Assembly: GCA_934101795.1 (NCBI GenBank)
Contig: CAKORY010000007.1
Coordinates: 1 to 44,320, forward strand
DNA length: 44,320 bases
DNA from: an uncultured Bacilli bacterium
GTDB lineage: Bacteria > Bacillota_I > Bacilli_A > RF39 > UBA660
Direction of reading: 5' to 3'
Numbering within the stretch: position 1 is the stretch's first letter; each line of letters starts with the position of its first letter. The position numbers and the translations under genes were made by a program. The notes beneath the pieces were generated by a model, which searched no databases, was not told the DNA's origin, and saw only the letters and a list, made by a program, of their open reading frames with translations. This document shows, one piece after another, positions 15,964 to 25,430 of this stretch.

Positions 15964-17289
15964 ATGAAGTGGGTAGTAAAAGGAGTAATAATTGTTCTTT
16001 TAAGTGCTTTATTATTTATTATTGCTAATAAATTTAATTCTTCTATAATTGAAATAACTAATACTTTTTCTAAAGTTATTGTGGGTAAACCTGATAGTTA
16101 TAATTTATATAAAGAAGATATTTTAAATGGTTCTGATCCTATTCTTTATGATAATTTAATTGCTGTTAATTATGTTGATGGCGGTTGGGTAAAAGCTGAT
16201 TTAACAAGTGAGTGGTATAGTTATGAAAATTTTAATTGGGCTAATGCAGTAGTGGTTAAAAATAGTAAAAAAGACTTTTATAATAATTCAGATGTTGGAA
16301 CTCAAATTTTGAAAGATGATACTTTGGGTTTCTTTGTGTGGATTCCAAGATTTGAATATAAACTTTTTAATGTTGAATTTAAACCTATTGAAGAACAGAT
16401 GATAGATGTTAGATTTGTAAATAAAAATGATCAAAAGAATACTATTATTAAAAATGGTTTATTTTATACGCATCCTGCATTTAGTACTACAAATAGAGAA
16501 TTAAGTGGCTTTTGGATTGCAAAATTTGAACCTTCTTTAAATAATGGAACTATTGAAATTCTTTCTAATAAGGAAACTTTAGTTAATTTGAATATGGCAG
16601 AAATGTGGAAATATGCTACAAGTGTAAGTTTTTTTTATGGTCTTAACGTGCCTTCAAGAATTATAACTAATATGGAGTATGGGGCGATTGCAACTTTAAC
16701 TTATTCACAATATGGTAAAAGAAATAATGAAGATTATTTAGGACTAGAAAAATTAGTTTTTTTGAATACTGCGATGGGAAATTCTGATTGGGATAAAATT
16801 TTGACTGGATGTTCTGCTGGTACTGCGATTAATGGAGCATCGTATCGCTGTCCTTATAGTTATGATTATCCTTATTATGGAACTGGTGCTTCATCTACTG
16901 GTACAATTTATGGTATTTATGATTTGGCTGGTGGATCTTGGGAATGTGTTATGGGTATTGTAAGTAGTTATCCAATTAGGGATTATTTGGGAGGTTATAA
17001 TGGAGTGTTACCTAATAATAAAAGGTTTTATACTTTTTATCGAGCAAGCAATATGTATGATTATAGTAGATCAATAGTTGGTGATATGATGGGAGAAGTT
17101 ATTTCTATTTCTGATATTAAAAAAACTTGGAATGGTAATAATGCCTATTTCGCTACTTTAAGTTATCCTTGGGTTAAAAGAGGCGGTTCTTTTAGAGGAG
17201 GAAGATATTCAGGAATATTTGATTTTGGTATTACTGACGCTATAAAAAGAGGTGATAAAACTTTTAGAGTTATTTTATCAGAATATTAA
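15964..17289 (+). CDS. anchored FGE-sulfatase-fold (SUMF1-like) surface protein
   Basis: 441 aa with an N-terminal membrane helix (residues ~5-21). The C-terminal half has landmarks of the formylglycine-generating-enzyme fold: YGIYDLAGGSWECVMG around residue 315-325, WVKRGGSFRGGRYSG near 403-415, and TFRVIL close to the C-terminus. In many gut Firmicutes this fold is a non-catalytic, variable surface domain rather than a sulfatase activator; here the two active-site cysteines of true FGE are not evident. It starts 7 bases after copy B and is probably co-transcribed with it. Role inferred as surface display or binding. Confidence 0.7.
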   Translation: MKWVVKGVIIVLLSALLFIIANKFNSSIIEITNTFSKVIVGKPDSYNLYKEDILNGSDPILYDNLIAVNYVDGGWVKADLTSEWYSYENFNWANAVVVKNSKKDFYNNSDVGTQILKDDTLGFFVWIPRFEYKLFNVEFKPIEEQMIDVRFVNKNDQKNTIIKNGLFYTHPAFSTTNRELSGFWIAKFEPSLNNGTIEILSNKETLVNLNMAEMWKYATSVSFFYGLNVPSRIITNMEYGAIATLTYSQYGKRNNEDYLGLEKLVFLNTAMGNSDWDKILTGCSAGTAINGASYRCPYSYDYPYYGTGASSTGTIYGIYDLAGGSWECVMGIVSSYPIRDYLGGYNGVLPNNKRFYTFYRASNMYDYSRSIVGDMMGEVISISDIKKTWNGNNAYFATLSYPWVKRGGSFRGGRYSGIFDFGITDAIKRGDKTFRVILSEY

Positions 17290-17308
17290 TAAAAACCATG
17301 TAAACAAA

Positions 17309-17337
17309 TTGACCATTATTTAAAATTATGATAAAAT
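17309..17337 (+). promoter_or_regulatory. promoter of the secretion operon
   Basis: TTGACC (17309-17314), 17-base spacer, TAAAAT (17332-17337). It precedes the VirB2/TrbC-like gene by 39 bases. Confidence 0.6.
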
Positions 17338-17376
17338 TTATATATCAAGTGTTTCTTGTGAATAGGAGTGGTTTTA

Positions 17377-17808
17377 ATGGAAAAAAATAAGTTAAAGAAA
17401 TTATGCTTTTTAAGTGTCACTTTTTTATTCTTGTTTTTGGTTAATATAAACGTTAGAGCTAGTGTATTAGAAAAAATAAATGTTAAAAATGATTTAGTTA
17501 GAGCAGTGGTTAGTGCGGAAAATGAAAATTGTCCTGCCTTTGGAGATCCAAATATTGAAACAGATCCTGCTTATTGGATTCAATGGGTATTAAATTTGAT
17601 GAAATATATGGCAATTATTGCTTTATTAGTTTTGGTTATATCAGATTTTTTTAAGGCTATAGTTGAAAATGATAAAGATGCATTAAAAAAAGCAGGAAAT
17701 AAAGCTTTAAAGAGATTTATATATTGTGTTTTATTGTTCTTTTTACCAACAATTATAAGTTTAATTATGACTATGTTTGGGGCTTATGGAACATGTGGTA
17801 TAGGATAG
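17377..17808 (+). CDS. VirB2/TrbC-like membrane protein
   Basis: 143 aa: signal-like N-terminal helix ending near NVRAS, then two membrane helices (WVLNLMKYMAIIALLVLVIS and YCVLLFFLPTIISLIMTMFG) joined by a short basic, cytoplasmic loop (KDALKKAGNKALKRF). This hairpin pattern after a signal peptide is typical of VirB2/TrbC pilin-like proteins and of the small membrane protein that opens Firmicute conjugation operons. ATG 17377 follows AGGAGTG. It sits first in a type IV secretion gene set. Pilin function is inferred; no sequence signature is decisive. Confidence 0.6.
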   Translation: MEKNKLKKLCFLSVTFLFLFLVNINVRASVLEKINVKNDLVRAVVSAENENCPAFGDPNIETDPAYWIQWVLNLMKYMAIIALLVLVISDFFKAIVENDKDALKKAGNKALKRFIYCVLLFFLPTIISLIMTMFGAYGTCGIG

Positions 17809-17819
17809 GTGATTAATGT

Positions 17820-20060
17820 ATGAAAGCTGATGCAATTGGCTTATTAATGTGGATAGATACTGTTATCTATGGCTTTGTGGATTATGTGTATGATATTTTT
17901 AATGCTTTGGCAAAAGTTAAACTTTTTGAAGAAAGTAGTTACCAAAGCATCGTGAGAAATATTTATGCTGTTTTGGGAATAATTATGTTATTTGTTTTAG
18001 CTTATTCTTTGCTTAAAGCTGTTATTAATCCTGATGAATTTGCAAAGGGTGAAACTTCATTTCCAAAACTTATTAAAAATGTTGTAATTTCTTTAGCAAT
18101 AATAGCTGTTTTGCCAACTGTTTTTACTGTGGCGTTTAATTTTCAAAATGCTATTTTAAATAAAGACACAATACCAAAATTGATCTTTGGGACTGGTACT
18201 GATTATAATAATGAGAATGCCGGTAGTGAAATGGCATATTATGTTTTTTCAGCATTTTTACATCCGAATTTTACTTGGTGTGAAGAAAAAAATTATCAAG
18301 TAAATGATCCTAAGATCGGAGATGTTAATTTAAGTGAGTGTGCTGATAACATAAATGCAGATGGAGATGTAGGTGTAACTAATGGGCCAACTTTAAAGGC
18401 TGTTTCAGATGGTGTTTTAGCTGGAGGCAAAAAATCTGAAAGCGGAAATTATAGTATATTCGATTTTAAATATGGTGAATCTGTTGCAGATGGAAAAGTA
18501 ACATACAATATTTTTATTTCAACTATTGCTGGTGTCTTTTTACTTTATGTTTTAGTTAATTTTTGTTTTGATATGGCTGTACGTGTTGTAAAACTAATGT
18601 TTTTCCAAATTATTGCACCAATTCCTGTTATTTGTAGAGTTATACCTGGTGGAAAATTAAAAGATGTTTTTAGTGATTGGATGAAGAAAACAATAAGTAC
18701 ATATATTGATGTATTTATTAGAATTGCTACTATGTATTTTGGTGTTTATATGATTAAATTAGTAACTAATAACTTTTCTGGTATTAATTTTGGTGGTTTA
18801 GGATTATCTCAAAAATTGATTGCTAAAGCGCTTATAATTATGGGGATTGTAATATTTATTAGACAAGCTCCAAAACTTATTAGTGATATGTTCCATTTAG
18901 ATTCTGGAGGAATGAAACTTGGACTTATGGATAAACTTGCAATGGGTGGTGCTTTAACAGCTGGTTCTGTTGCTGGTGGTGCATTTGGCATGTTAGGAAG
19001 AAATGCTGTTTCAGCAGTAAAAGGTTTCAATGATGCAAAAGGTAAAGGATTTAGAGAAAGAGCAAAAGCCCTTGGGTTTGGCGCAGCTTCTATAGGTGCT
19101 GGAACATTTTCTGGTGCTGTTAGAGGATTTAATCGTGGTAAAGGTGCTAAGAATTTTGCTGATATGAAGAAAGCTTCTGGTGGCGCTGTAACTGCTGCTA
19201 CTGCCGCTAAGGCTAAGCGAGATGCCTATAGAGCAAATTATAAAAATACACATCCTGGTGAAGGTGCTATTCAAGGTTTATTTGGAATTGGTGGTTCTCA
19301 TATTTTGGATAAAGCAGAAGGTGTAGGAGAATACTTTGGAATTAATGATGGACTTTCTGCATTACAAGCGGAACAAGCAGTATATCAAGAAGGAATGGGG
19401 TTCAAAAAGGAATTGTTTGATTTGGTTTCTGATAATGAAAGGGTTTTAGCTTATCAGGGTATGAAAAAAAGTGCTCAAGAAAAAGATATAAATGCTTATG
19501 TTAGCGATATTGAAAGTGGAATTCGTGCTTCTGGATTTAGTGGGAGAGATAATACTGGCTACTTCAAAACTAATAGTATAACTGGTCAAAAGGAATATTA
19601 CAAAGATTCTGCAGGAAGAGTTTTAAATGATTTAACTGGTATGGCAATTGAACGAAAAACGGCTGATATTAAAAAATATGATGATGCTATAAAACTTGCA
19701 TCACTTAATGCTATTGCTGAAAAAATTACTAAAGGCGATGGACGTTTTACAGCAGTTTTGAAAAAATCGGATGTATGGAAATCACAACATGCTGATAATA
19801 GTACCGTTTCATCTATGATGTCATTGAAAAATCTTGATTCTTCTCAAATAAATGCTATTAGTACAGCTCTTGCTTCAAATGATTCCTCTCGTATTAAACA
19901 AGTTCTTGATGCATTTGAAGGAGATTCAGCTGCTATGAGTGCTTTAGGTATTTCTTCTCTTGGCATTATGGCAAATGATAAAAACTTAAAGATAGCTAAT
20001 GGTGCTGTTCAAGAAGCTATTGCAGAAAAAATACAAGAAAAGAAAAAGGATAATAAATAA
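17820..20060 (+). CDS. TrbL/VirB6-like polytopic membrane protein
   Basis: 746 aa. The first ~370 residues hold about six or seven membrane helices, with the segment YNIFISTIAGVFLLYVLVNF, then FFQIIAPIPVICRVIPGGKL and WMKKTISTYIDVFIRIATMY, the typical core of TrbL/VirB6-type conjugation channel proteins of Gram-positives. The last ~370 residues are soluble, rich in Ala, Gly and Lys, with a glycine-rich stretch (GGALTAGSVAGGAFGML). AGGTGAT overlaps the stop of the previous gene. Probably the central inner channel of the secretion apparatus. Confidence 0.75.
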   Translation: MKADAIGLLMWIDTVIYGFVDYVYDIFNALAKVKLFEESSYQSIVRNIYAVLGIIMLFVLAYSLLKAVINPDEFAKGETSFPKLIKNVVISLAIIAVLPTVFTVAFNFQNAILNKDTIPKLIFGTGTDYNNENAGSEMAYYVFSAFLHPNFTWCEEKNYQVNDPKIGDVNLSECADNINADGDVGVTNGPTLKAVSDGVLAGGKKSESGNYSIFDFKYGESVADGKVTYNIFISTIAGVFLLYVLVNFCFDMAVRVVKLMFFQIIAPIPVICRVIPGGKLKDVFSDWMKKTISTYIDVFIRIATMYFGVYMIKLVTNNFSGINFGGLGLSQKLIAKALIIMGIVIFIRQAPKLISDMFHLDSGGMKLGLMDKLAMGGALTAGSVAGGAFGMLGRNAVSAVKGFNDAKGKGFRERAKALGFGAASIGAGTFSGAVRGFNRGKGAKNFADMKKASGGAVTAATAAKAKRDAYRANYKNTHPGEGAIQGLFGIGGSHILDKAEGVGEYFGINDGLSALQAEQAVYQEGMGFKKELFDLVSDNERVLAYQGMKKSAQEKDINAYVSDIESGIRASGFSGRDNTGYFKTNSITGQKEYYKDSAGRVLNDLTGMAIERKTADIKKYDDAIKLASLNAIAEKITKGDGRFTAVLKKSDVWKSQHADNSTVSSMMSLKNLDSSQINAISTALASNDSSRIKQVLDAFEGDSAAMSALGISSLGIMANDKNLKIANGAVQEAIAEKIQEKKKDNK

Positions 20061-20080
20061 TAAGAAAGGAATGAAAAGGG

Positions 20081-20392
20081 ATGAATAATTATTTAATACC
20101 TGCAAATTCAAAAAAATCACAATTAATATTAGGTTTTTTTACACTAACTGATATTATACTTTTTGGATTTGGTTGTGGACTTACAATATTACTACTTATG
20201 ATAGTGCAAAATGCAAGTATGTTTCAAATGATTTTGATACTTATGCCTGCGGTTATAACTGGATTTTTAGTAACACCTGTTATGCACTATCATAATGTGT
20301 TGCAGTTTATAACAAACGTGTGCAATTTTATATTTAATCCACGCAGATATTATTGGAAAGGTTGGTGTGTTAAAGATGAATTTGAAGAATAA
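20081..20392 (+). CDS. prgI: PrgI/VirB3-like membrane protein
   Basis: 103 aa with a short N-terminal segment (YLIPANSKKSQLILGFFT), two membrane helices and a C-terminal FNPRRYYWKGW tail. This is the PrgI family, which in Firmicute conjugation systems occupies the VirB3 position directly before VirB4. AAAGGGATG gives the start. It overlaps the next gene by 17 bases. The layout TrbL-PrgI-VirB4 is strongly diagnostic for type IV secretion. Confidence 0.8.
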   Translation: MNNYLIPANSKKSQLILGFFTLTDIILFGFGCGLTILLLMIVQNASMFQMILILMPAVITGFLVTPVMHYHNVLQFITNVCNFIFNPRRYYWKGWCVKDEFEE

Positions 20393-20936
20393 TTCACAAA
20401 ATGGTGTAAATTTTACTGAAGATTGGTTACCTGTTAAACAAATATTAAATGGTATGATACAACTTGATAATGGTTATTATGTAACTGGCGTCAAGGTTAT
20501 GCCAAAAAATATATTTATAATGGATCCTGGGACACAACAAAATACTATATATCAACTTAGAAATTTTTATAATAGCATAGATTATGAATTTTGGCTTCTT
20601 ATAGCTGATAGACCTGTTGATATAGATGTTTATTTGTCTCAACTTCAACTTATGTATAATAATGCTCAAAGTAATATTACTAGAAAATTAATAATGCAAG
20701 ATATAAATAAAGCCAATTTATTTATGAGTAGTGAGTATAATGTTGTTGATACTGAATATTATATTTTATTTAAAGAAAAGAGATTAGAACTTGTTCAAAA
20801 GAAGTTACATAATTTAATAAGTGGTCTTGCTAATGCTGGACTTCAATCTACACAAACAAGTAATAATGATTTAAGAGTAGTTCTTGATAACTTCTTAAAT
20901 GGTGGAGAAACTACTACTTTTGGGGCGGTGATGTAA
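20376..20936 (+). CDS. VirB4 N-terminal part, as a separate gene
   Basis: 186 aa, beginning inside the end of prgI (ATG 20376 after GGTGTG). Sequence such as DWLPVKQILNGMIQLDNGYY and a following beta-rich region matches what normally forms the first ~190 residues of Firmicute VirB4/TraE-like ATPases. It ends in GCGGTGATGTAA, and the ATPase body starts one base later in another frame. The GGTGATG ahead of that start is a good ribosome site, so this looks like two coupled genes rather than a simple error. Either a natural split or a fixed frameshift; see findings. Confidence 0.7.
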   Translation: MNLKNNSQNGVNFTEDWLPVKQILNGMIQLDNGYYVTGVKVMPKNIFIMDPGTQQNTIYQLRNFYNSIDYEFWLLIADRPVDIDVYLSQLQLMYNNAQSNITRKLIMQDINKANLFMSSEYNVVDTEYYILFKEKRLELVQKKLHNLISGLANAGLQSTQTSNNDLRVVLDNFLNGGETTTFGAVM

Positions 20937-20937
20937 T

Positions 20938-22725
20938 ATGACAAAAATTAAAAGTGAAATAGCTCCTAAAGGGATGGAGTTTAAGCCAACAGAATTTATG
21001 TTAGGTGGAAAATATTCAACTATTTTAACTGTAATTTCTTTTCCCAAAAATATAGCACCTGGTTTTTTATCTGATATTACAAATATTCAGGGTGTTAAAA
21101 TAGCTATTAAGCATATACCTATTCAATTTAGTGTACTTCAAAAAATGCTTAATAAAGAAATAGCTGATTTAAAAACAAGGTATCAAAGTGAAAAAGATCA
21201 AACAATGCAAGAAAGAATAAGACAAGATTATGAGTCTTTGGAACAATTTATACAAATGCTTGCAGCTACTCAAGCAAGAATATTTGATTTTCAAATGCAT
21301 TTAATGATTACTGCTGATAATAAAGAGGAATTAGAACTTAGAAAGATACAAGTAAGAAGTTATCTTGATGCACTAGGAATGAGAGCTATTGCTTTAATGT
21401 TTGAACAAGAAAAGGCATTAAAGTCAATTCTTCCAATATTCCCACCTCAAGATATTGAAAATAGAATTGGTACTCCGATACCATCAGTTACAGTGGCTGC
21501 TATGTATCCATTTGTTTTTGATAGTATTAAAGACCCTGGAAGTGCAACACTTCTTGGTGTAGATTTCTCTGGTGGAGTTATATTATTTAATCAATTTTTA
21601 TATCAAATAAAGAAAGAAAATAATAGAAATAATGCTAATGTTATTTTACTTGGTATGAGTGGTAGTGGTAAGTCTACTGCTGCAAAAGTACTTCTTAGAA
21701 CTCATATAAGAAATGGATTTAAAGTTGTTTGTGTAGACCCAGAAGGTGAACTTGGAGAAATGTGCATGAGTATGGGTGGAGATTTCTTAGACCTTGGTAA
21801 GGGTGGAGAATTTGGTATGATAAATCCACTTGAAATTGTTATTGATGCTGATGAAGAAGAAATTTCACAAGGGCTTGGTTATACTGTTTTAACTAGAACA
21901 TTACAACAAGTTAAAGCTTTTATGAAATATTATTCACCTAGTATTGAAGATGATGTTTTAACAATGTTTAGTGATGTTTTACAAGAAACTTATAAGAGAT
22001 TTAGAATAGATTATAATACTGATTTTACTAAATTAACTAGTCAAGATTATCCTACTTTTGATGATGTTTATGCAACAATCAAGGGACATTTAATTGGTAT
22101 GACTGATGCTACTCACGAAAGAGATGTACTTGAAAGACTAGAACTTAAAATTAGACCTTTAGTTAAGGAACTTAGATATTATTTTACGGGTAAAACTACA
22201 TTAAATATTGAAAGTGACTTTATTGTATTTAATATAAAAGAACTTATGAATAGTGATGAAAATATTAAAAATGCTTTATTCTTTAATATTTTAAAATATG
22301 CTTGGGGTCTATGCTTAGATAAAGATATTAACACTGTTATGATGGTTGATGAAGCACACGTTTTACTTGCTGGACATAATGAACTTGGTGCTGAATTCTT
22401 AGCACAAATGCAAAGAAGAAGTAGAAAATATAATACGGGTACAATTATTATAACTCAACAACCAACAGACTTTGCTGCTCCAAATATTATTACTCATGGT
22501 AAAGCAATATTTGATAATGCTTCATATTACATTGTAATGGGACTTAGAAAGCAAGCTGTTGAAGACTTAGCTAAGTTAATTGATTTAAATGAAAATGAAA
22601 AAGAAACTATTAAATATTATAATCAAGGAGAGGCATTATTTATATGTGGTAACAAGAGAATGAAAATTCAAATTGTTGTTACTCAAGAAGAATTAGATTC
22701 ATTTGGTTCTGGTGGAGGTTTTTAG
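20938..22725 (+). CDS. virB4: VirB4-family type IV secretion ATPase (catalytic part)
   Basis: 595 aa. GMSGSGKST at residues 239-247 is the Walker A motif and TVMMVDEAHVLL near 470 is Walker B; the QMQRRSRKYNTGTIIITQQP segment follows as in VirB4/TraE ATPases. The upstream ~200 residues include the helical QYxSEKDQ-type region between the N-domain and ATPase domain. VirB4 energises assembly and transport in the type IV channel at the inner face of the membrane. With the preceding 186-aa gene the pair reaches about 780 residues, the normal size of an undivided Firmicute VirB4. Confidence 0.9.
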   Translation: MTKIKSEIAPKGMEFKPTEFMLGGKYSTILTVISFPKNIAPGFLSDITNIQGVKIAIKHIPIQFSVLQKMLNKEIADLKTRYQSEKDQTMQERIRQDYESLEQFIQMLAATQARIFDFQMHLMITADNKEELELRKIQVRSYLDALGMRAIALMFEQEKALKSILPIFPPQDIENRIGTPIPSVTVAAMYPFVFDSIKDPGSATLLGVDFSGGVILFNQFLYQIKKENNRNNANVILLGMSGSGKSTAAKVLLRTHIRNGFKVVCVDPEGELGEMCMSMGGDFLDLGKGGEFGMINPLEIVIDADEEEISQGLGYTVLTRTLQQVKAFMKYYSPSIEDDVLTMFSDVLQETYKRFRIDYNTDFTKLTSQDYPTFDDVYATIKGHLIGMTDATHERDVLERLELKIRPLVKELRYYFTGKTTLNIESDFIVFNIKELMNSDENIKNALFFNILKYAWGLCLDKDINTVMMVDEAHVLLAGHNELGAEFLAQMQRRSRKYNTGTIIITQQPTDFAAPNIITHGKAIFDNASYYIVMGLRKQAVEDLAKLIDLNENEKETIKYYNQGEALFICGNKRMKIQIVVTQEELDSFGSGGGF

Positions 22726-22728
22726 ATA

Positions 22729-25419
22729 GTGAATAGTAGAAAAAGTGATAATAATAAAAATAAATTATTATATGATCCTAATCAAGCAAACTTAAGAAGA
22801 TTAGGTGCTTTTTCTAGTGTACAAAACTATGATGAAAATGAAATTGATGATGTAAGAGATGAAGAATTAGAAAATAATGATTTTGAAGAAAAAAACATTA
22901 CTGATAATTCTTCTCCTTCTTCAAGTGCTTTAGATGATGCTAAAGAACTTGGAAAAGGACAAGCTAAAAGCACTGTTTCAAATGCTGCTAAGCAAGTTGG
23001 TAAGCAAGTGGCTGCTAAGGGAAAAGCTGTGGCAAGTGCATTGGGTAAAAAATTAATAGCTTTTATTGCTGCTAATCCATGGGTGCTTGCAATATTAGCA
23101 ATTGTAATTGTTATTTTTTTAATTATTTTGTTTATTGCAGGTGGTGGCGCAAATGGCAATGGTTATTATAGTCAAGAATGTAATTTTAATGCATCTACGG
23201 TTAGTTTAACAACATGTAATGAAGGTGATAATGCCATTACTTTAGATTTAAAAAGTTATGTTCTAGGAACTACTTATAGCTTAGCTAATCAAAAAGAATT
23301 AAGTGATGATGCTTTAAAAGCACTTATGATTATAGTAAAAACAAATGCATTAAGTTATGGGGGGTATAATAATAATTCTAAATTATTAACATTAAATACT
23401 TGTGATTTTACTTATGAAAAATTTGATTCTAATAATGAAGAATATGAAAAGTATAATTCTTTATATGGGAATATTGAAAATTATTTGTTTTTATCTGCTT
23501 CATATAATTCAACAATTGATAGTTTAGATTCTTTTAATTCATTAACTTTAACACAAGAACAATTCGATTTTTTAGAAAATACTACAGACTCTTTTAACGA
23601 TATTTTAAATAAATTATATAATATGATTGAAGATTATGGAGATTCACTTGTATATGTTAATAATTTATTTATTGGTGATTCAAGGATGAATCAAATGAAA
23701 AACTATGGAATTGTTGATGATTCAAAGGTAATATATGGTAGTGGTTATGGATATAACTGGTTTATTGGAAATGGTACTTTTAGTGCTAGTTATACTAATG
23801 CAATTAATGGTGCTATAGAAGAAGTTAAAAATAAAGTTAAAAAAGATACTAATTACAATATAATTATTTGGTTAGGTGTTAATGATTTAGCATATATTGA
23901 TGCAAGTGAATATTTTAATAAATATTCTGAATTAGCTCAAAACGAATGGAGTAATTATAATTTATATATAGTTAAGGTTGGTCCTGTTAGTGATGATGCT
24001 GATATTTCTAACGATAGTATTGATAATTTTAATAGTTCAATGAAAGATTTAATAAATGGTAGTAACCTAAGTAATATTAAATATATAGATATTAATTACA
24101 ATATTACAACATATGATAGTGAAGGATTACATTATGCTTCTGAGGATTATAGTAATATATATAATCAAATTATAAAGCAAGTAGGAAATAATAGTAGTAT
24201 GAGTTCACGTTATAAAATATATAATTTAGATGATTATTGTGAGTTTATAATTGTTGATAAAACTGGTGAAAGTAATGCTTGTGAAGCTATGTCAATATCT
24301 TCAACTTCACTTAGTAAAGACCAATTTATTAGTAAATTGAATTCATATTATGGTAGTTCTAGTGCTTCTTATACTAATTTATTTAAAGAAAATGCTGGAT
24401 CTATTTACGATTTAGCAGTTAATAATGGGATTAATCCAGAATTAATTGTTGTTAGAGCTTCTTTAGAGGGGTATAGTCCGGCTTCAAAAGGATATTCAAA
24501 TTATTATAATTATTGGGGAATTAGATGCTATAATAATCAACCTCTTAGTACTTGCGCATCTTATAATTCGTTTCAAGATGGTGTTTTAGGTTTTATTAAT
24601 AATGTATCTAAATATTCTTCATTAAGTTCGATGATGCAAAAATATGCATATATTGGAGCATATTGGTATAATCCTGGAAATGCTGGTTCAGGTGGATGCT
24701 ATTATTATCCATATATAAAAAAATATATGTCAGCATCTCGTTCAAGTGAAGTTGAGACAGCATGTAATAGTGCTAATGTTTGTAGTGGTTCTAATTGTAT
24801 GAAAACTACTGATGAAGATCAACTTGCATATTCTATGTGGCAAGTTGAACAAATGGCTAATCAAAGAAATAGCATATTTAATATGACTAGTGATTTGTGT
24901 GATGGATATTCACAAAATTGTACGATATATGCTCAAGGTGATAGTAGGTGGAAATCAATTCCTCTAGGTAAATCTAATACTACTATGGGAGCATCTGGTT
25001 GTGCTGTAACTTCAATTGCAATTGGAATTTCTTGTTCTGGAACTGAAATTACTGTAGCAAATTTTGATGCCGGTAAGTTTGTTGAAGGTTTAAATGCTGG
25101 TTCTTGTTTTACAGCTGATGGTGCTATTATTTGGGGATGTAGTGCTATTACTAAAATAGCGCCAAATGTAAAATTATTATACACTGAGTCAGGAATAAAA
25201 GATAAATCTAATGAATATAAGATTGATGCTATTAATAAATATAATGTTGATAATAATTTTATTCTAGTACATTTTAAAAATGCTAGTCATCGAAGAGGAC
25301 ATTATGTAGTTGTTACAAAATTAAGCGGAAATAATATAATTGCTAAAGACCCATCCGGTGGAAAAGTATCAACTATTTCTTTAGATGTAGTTGATCAAAT
25401 AGTGGTTTATTCATCTTAA
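22729..25419 (+). CDS. multidomain cell-wall hydrolase of the secretion operon
   Basis: 896 aa, GTG start after GGTGGAGG. Order: cytoplasmic acidic region (1-110), membrane helix (~117-137), degenerate SpoIID-like segment (~172-210, YVLGTTYSL and DDALKALMIIVKTNAL), SGNH-type esterase domain (GDSR with Ser318, GVND at 383-386, and SEGLH with His468), lysozyme/glucosaminidase-like domain (~545-665, Glu580 in RASLEGYSP, YWGIRC), and a C-terminal C39-like papain-fold peptidase (Gln736 in AQGDSRW, Cys758 in GASGCAVTS, His858 in GHYVVV, Asp874). It occupies the VirB1-like role: local opening of peptidoglycan for the channel. The usual DxxH aspartate is Glu465 here, and the SpoIID glutamate appears lost. 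The stop of virB4 is 3 bases upstream. Confidence 0.8.
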   Translation: MNSRKSDNNKNKLLYDPNQANLRRLGAFSSVQNYDENEIDDVRDEELENNDFEEKNITDNSSPSSSALDDAKELGKGQAKSTVSNAAKQVGKQVAAKGKAVASALGKKLIAFIAANPWVLAILAIVIVIFLIILFIAGGGANGNGYYSQECNFNASTVSLTTCNEGDNAITLDLKSYVLGTTYSLANQKELSDDALKALMIIVKTNALSYGGYNNNSKLLTLNTCDFTYEKFDSNNEEYEKYNSLYGNIENYLFLSASYNSTIDSLDSFNSLTLTQEQFDFLENTTDSFNDILNKLYNMIEDYGDSLVYVNNLFIGDSRMNQMKNYGIVDDSKVIYGSGYGYNWFIGNGTFSASYTNAINGAIEEVKNKVKKDTNYNIIIWLGVNDLAYIDASEYFNKYSELAQNEWSNYNLYIVKVGPVSDDADISNDSIDNFNSSMKDLINGSNLSNIKYIDINYNITTYDSEGLHYASEDYSNIYNQIIKQVGNNSSMSSRYKIYNLDDYCEFIIVDKTGESNACEAMSISSTSLSKDQFISKLNSYYGSSSASYTNLFKENAGSIYDLAVNNGINPELIVVRASLEGYSPASKGYSNYYNYWGIRCYNNQPLSTCASYNSFQDGVLGFINNVSKYSSLSSMMQKYAYIGAYWYNPGNAGSGGCYYYPYIKKYMSASRSSEVETACNSANVCSGSNCMKTTDEDQLAYSMWQVEQMANQRNSIFNMTSDLCDGYSQNCTIYAQGDSRWKSIPLGKSNTTMGASGCAVTSIAIGISCSGTEITVANFDAGKFVEGLNAGSCFTADGAIIWGCSAITKIAPNVKLLYTESGIKDKSNEYKIDAINKYNVDNNFILVHFKNASHRRGHYVVVTKLSGNNIIAKDPSGGKVSTISLDVVDQIVVYSS

Positions 25420-25430
25420 GGAGGTATATT

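Noticed and set aside
19011..19274. 87-codon minus-strand frame inside the TrbL-like gene
   Set aside because: Antisense to a well-supported gene, in an Ala/Gly-rich region that leaves long antisense frames open by chance.
22827..23159. 110-codon minus-strand frame inside the wall hydrolase gene
   Set aside because: Antisense of the acidic linker and membrane helix; no ribosome site.
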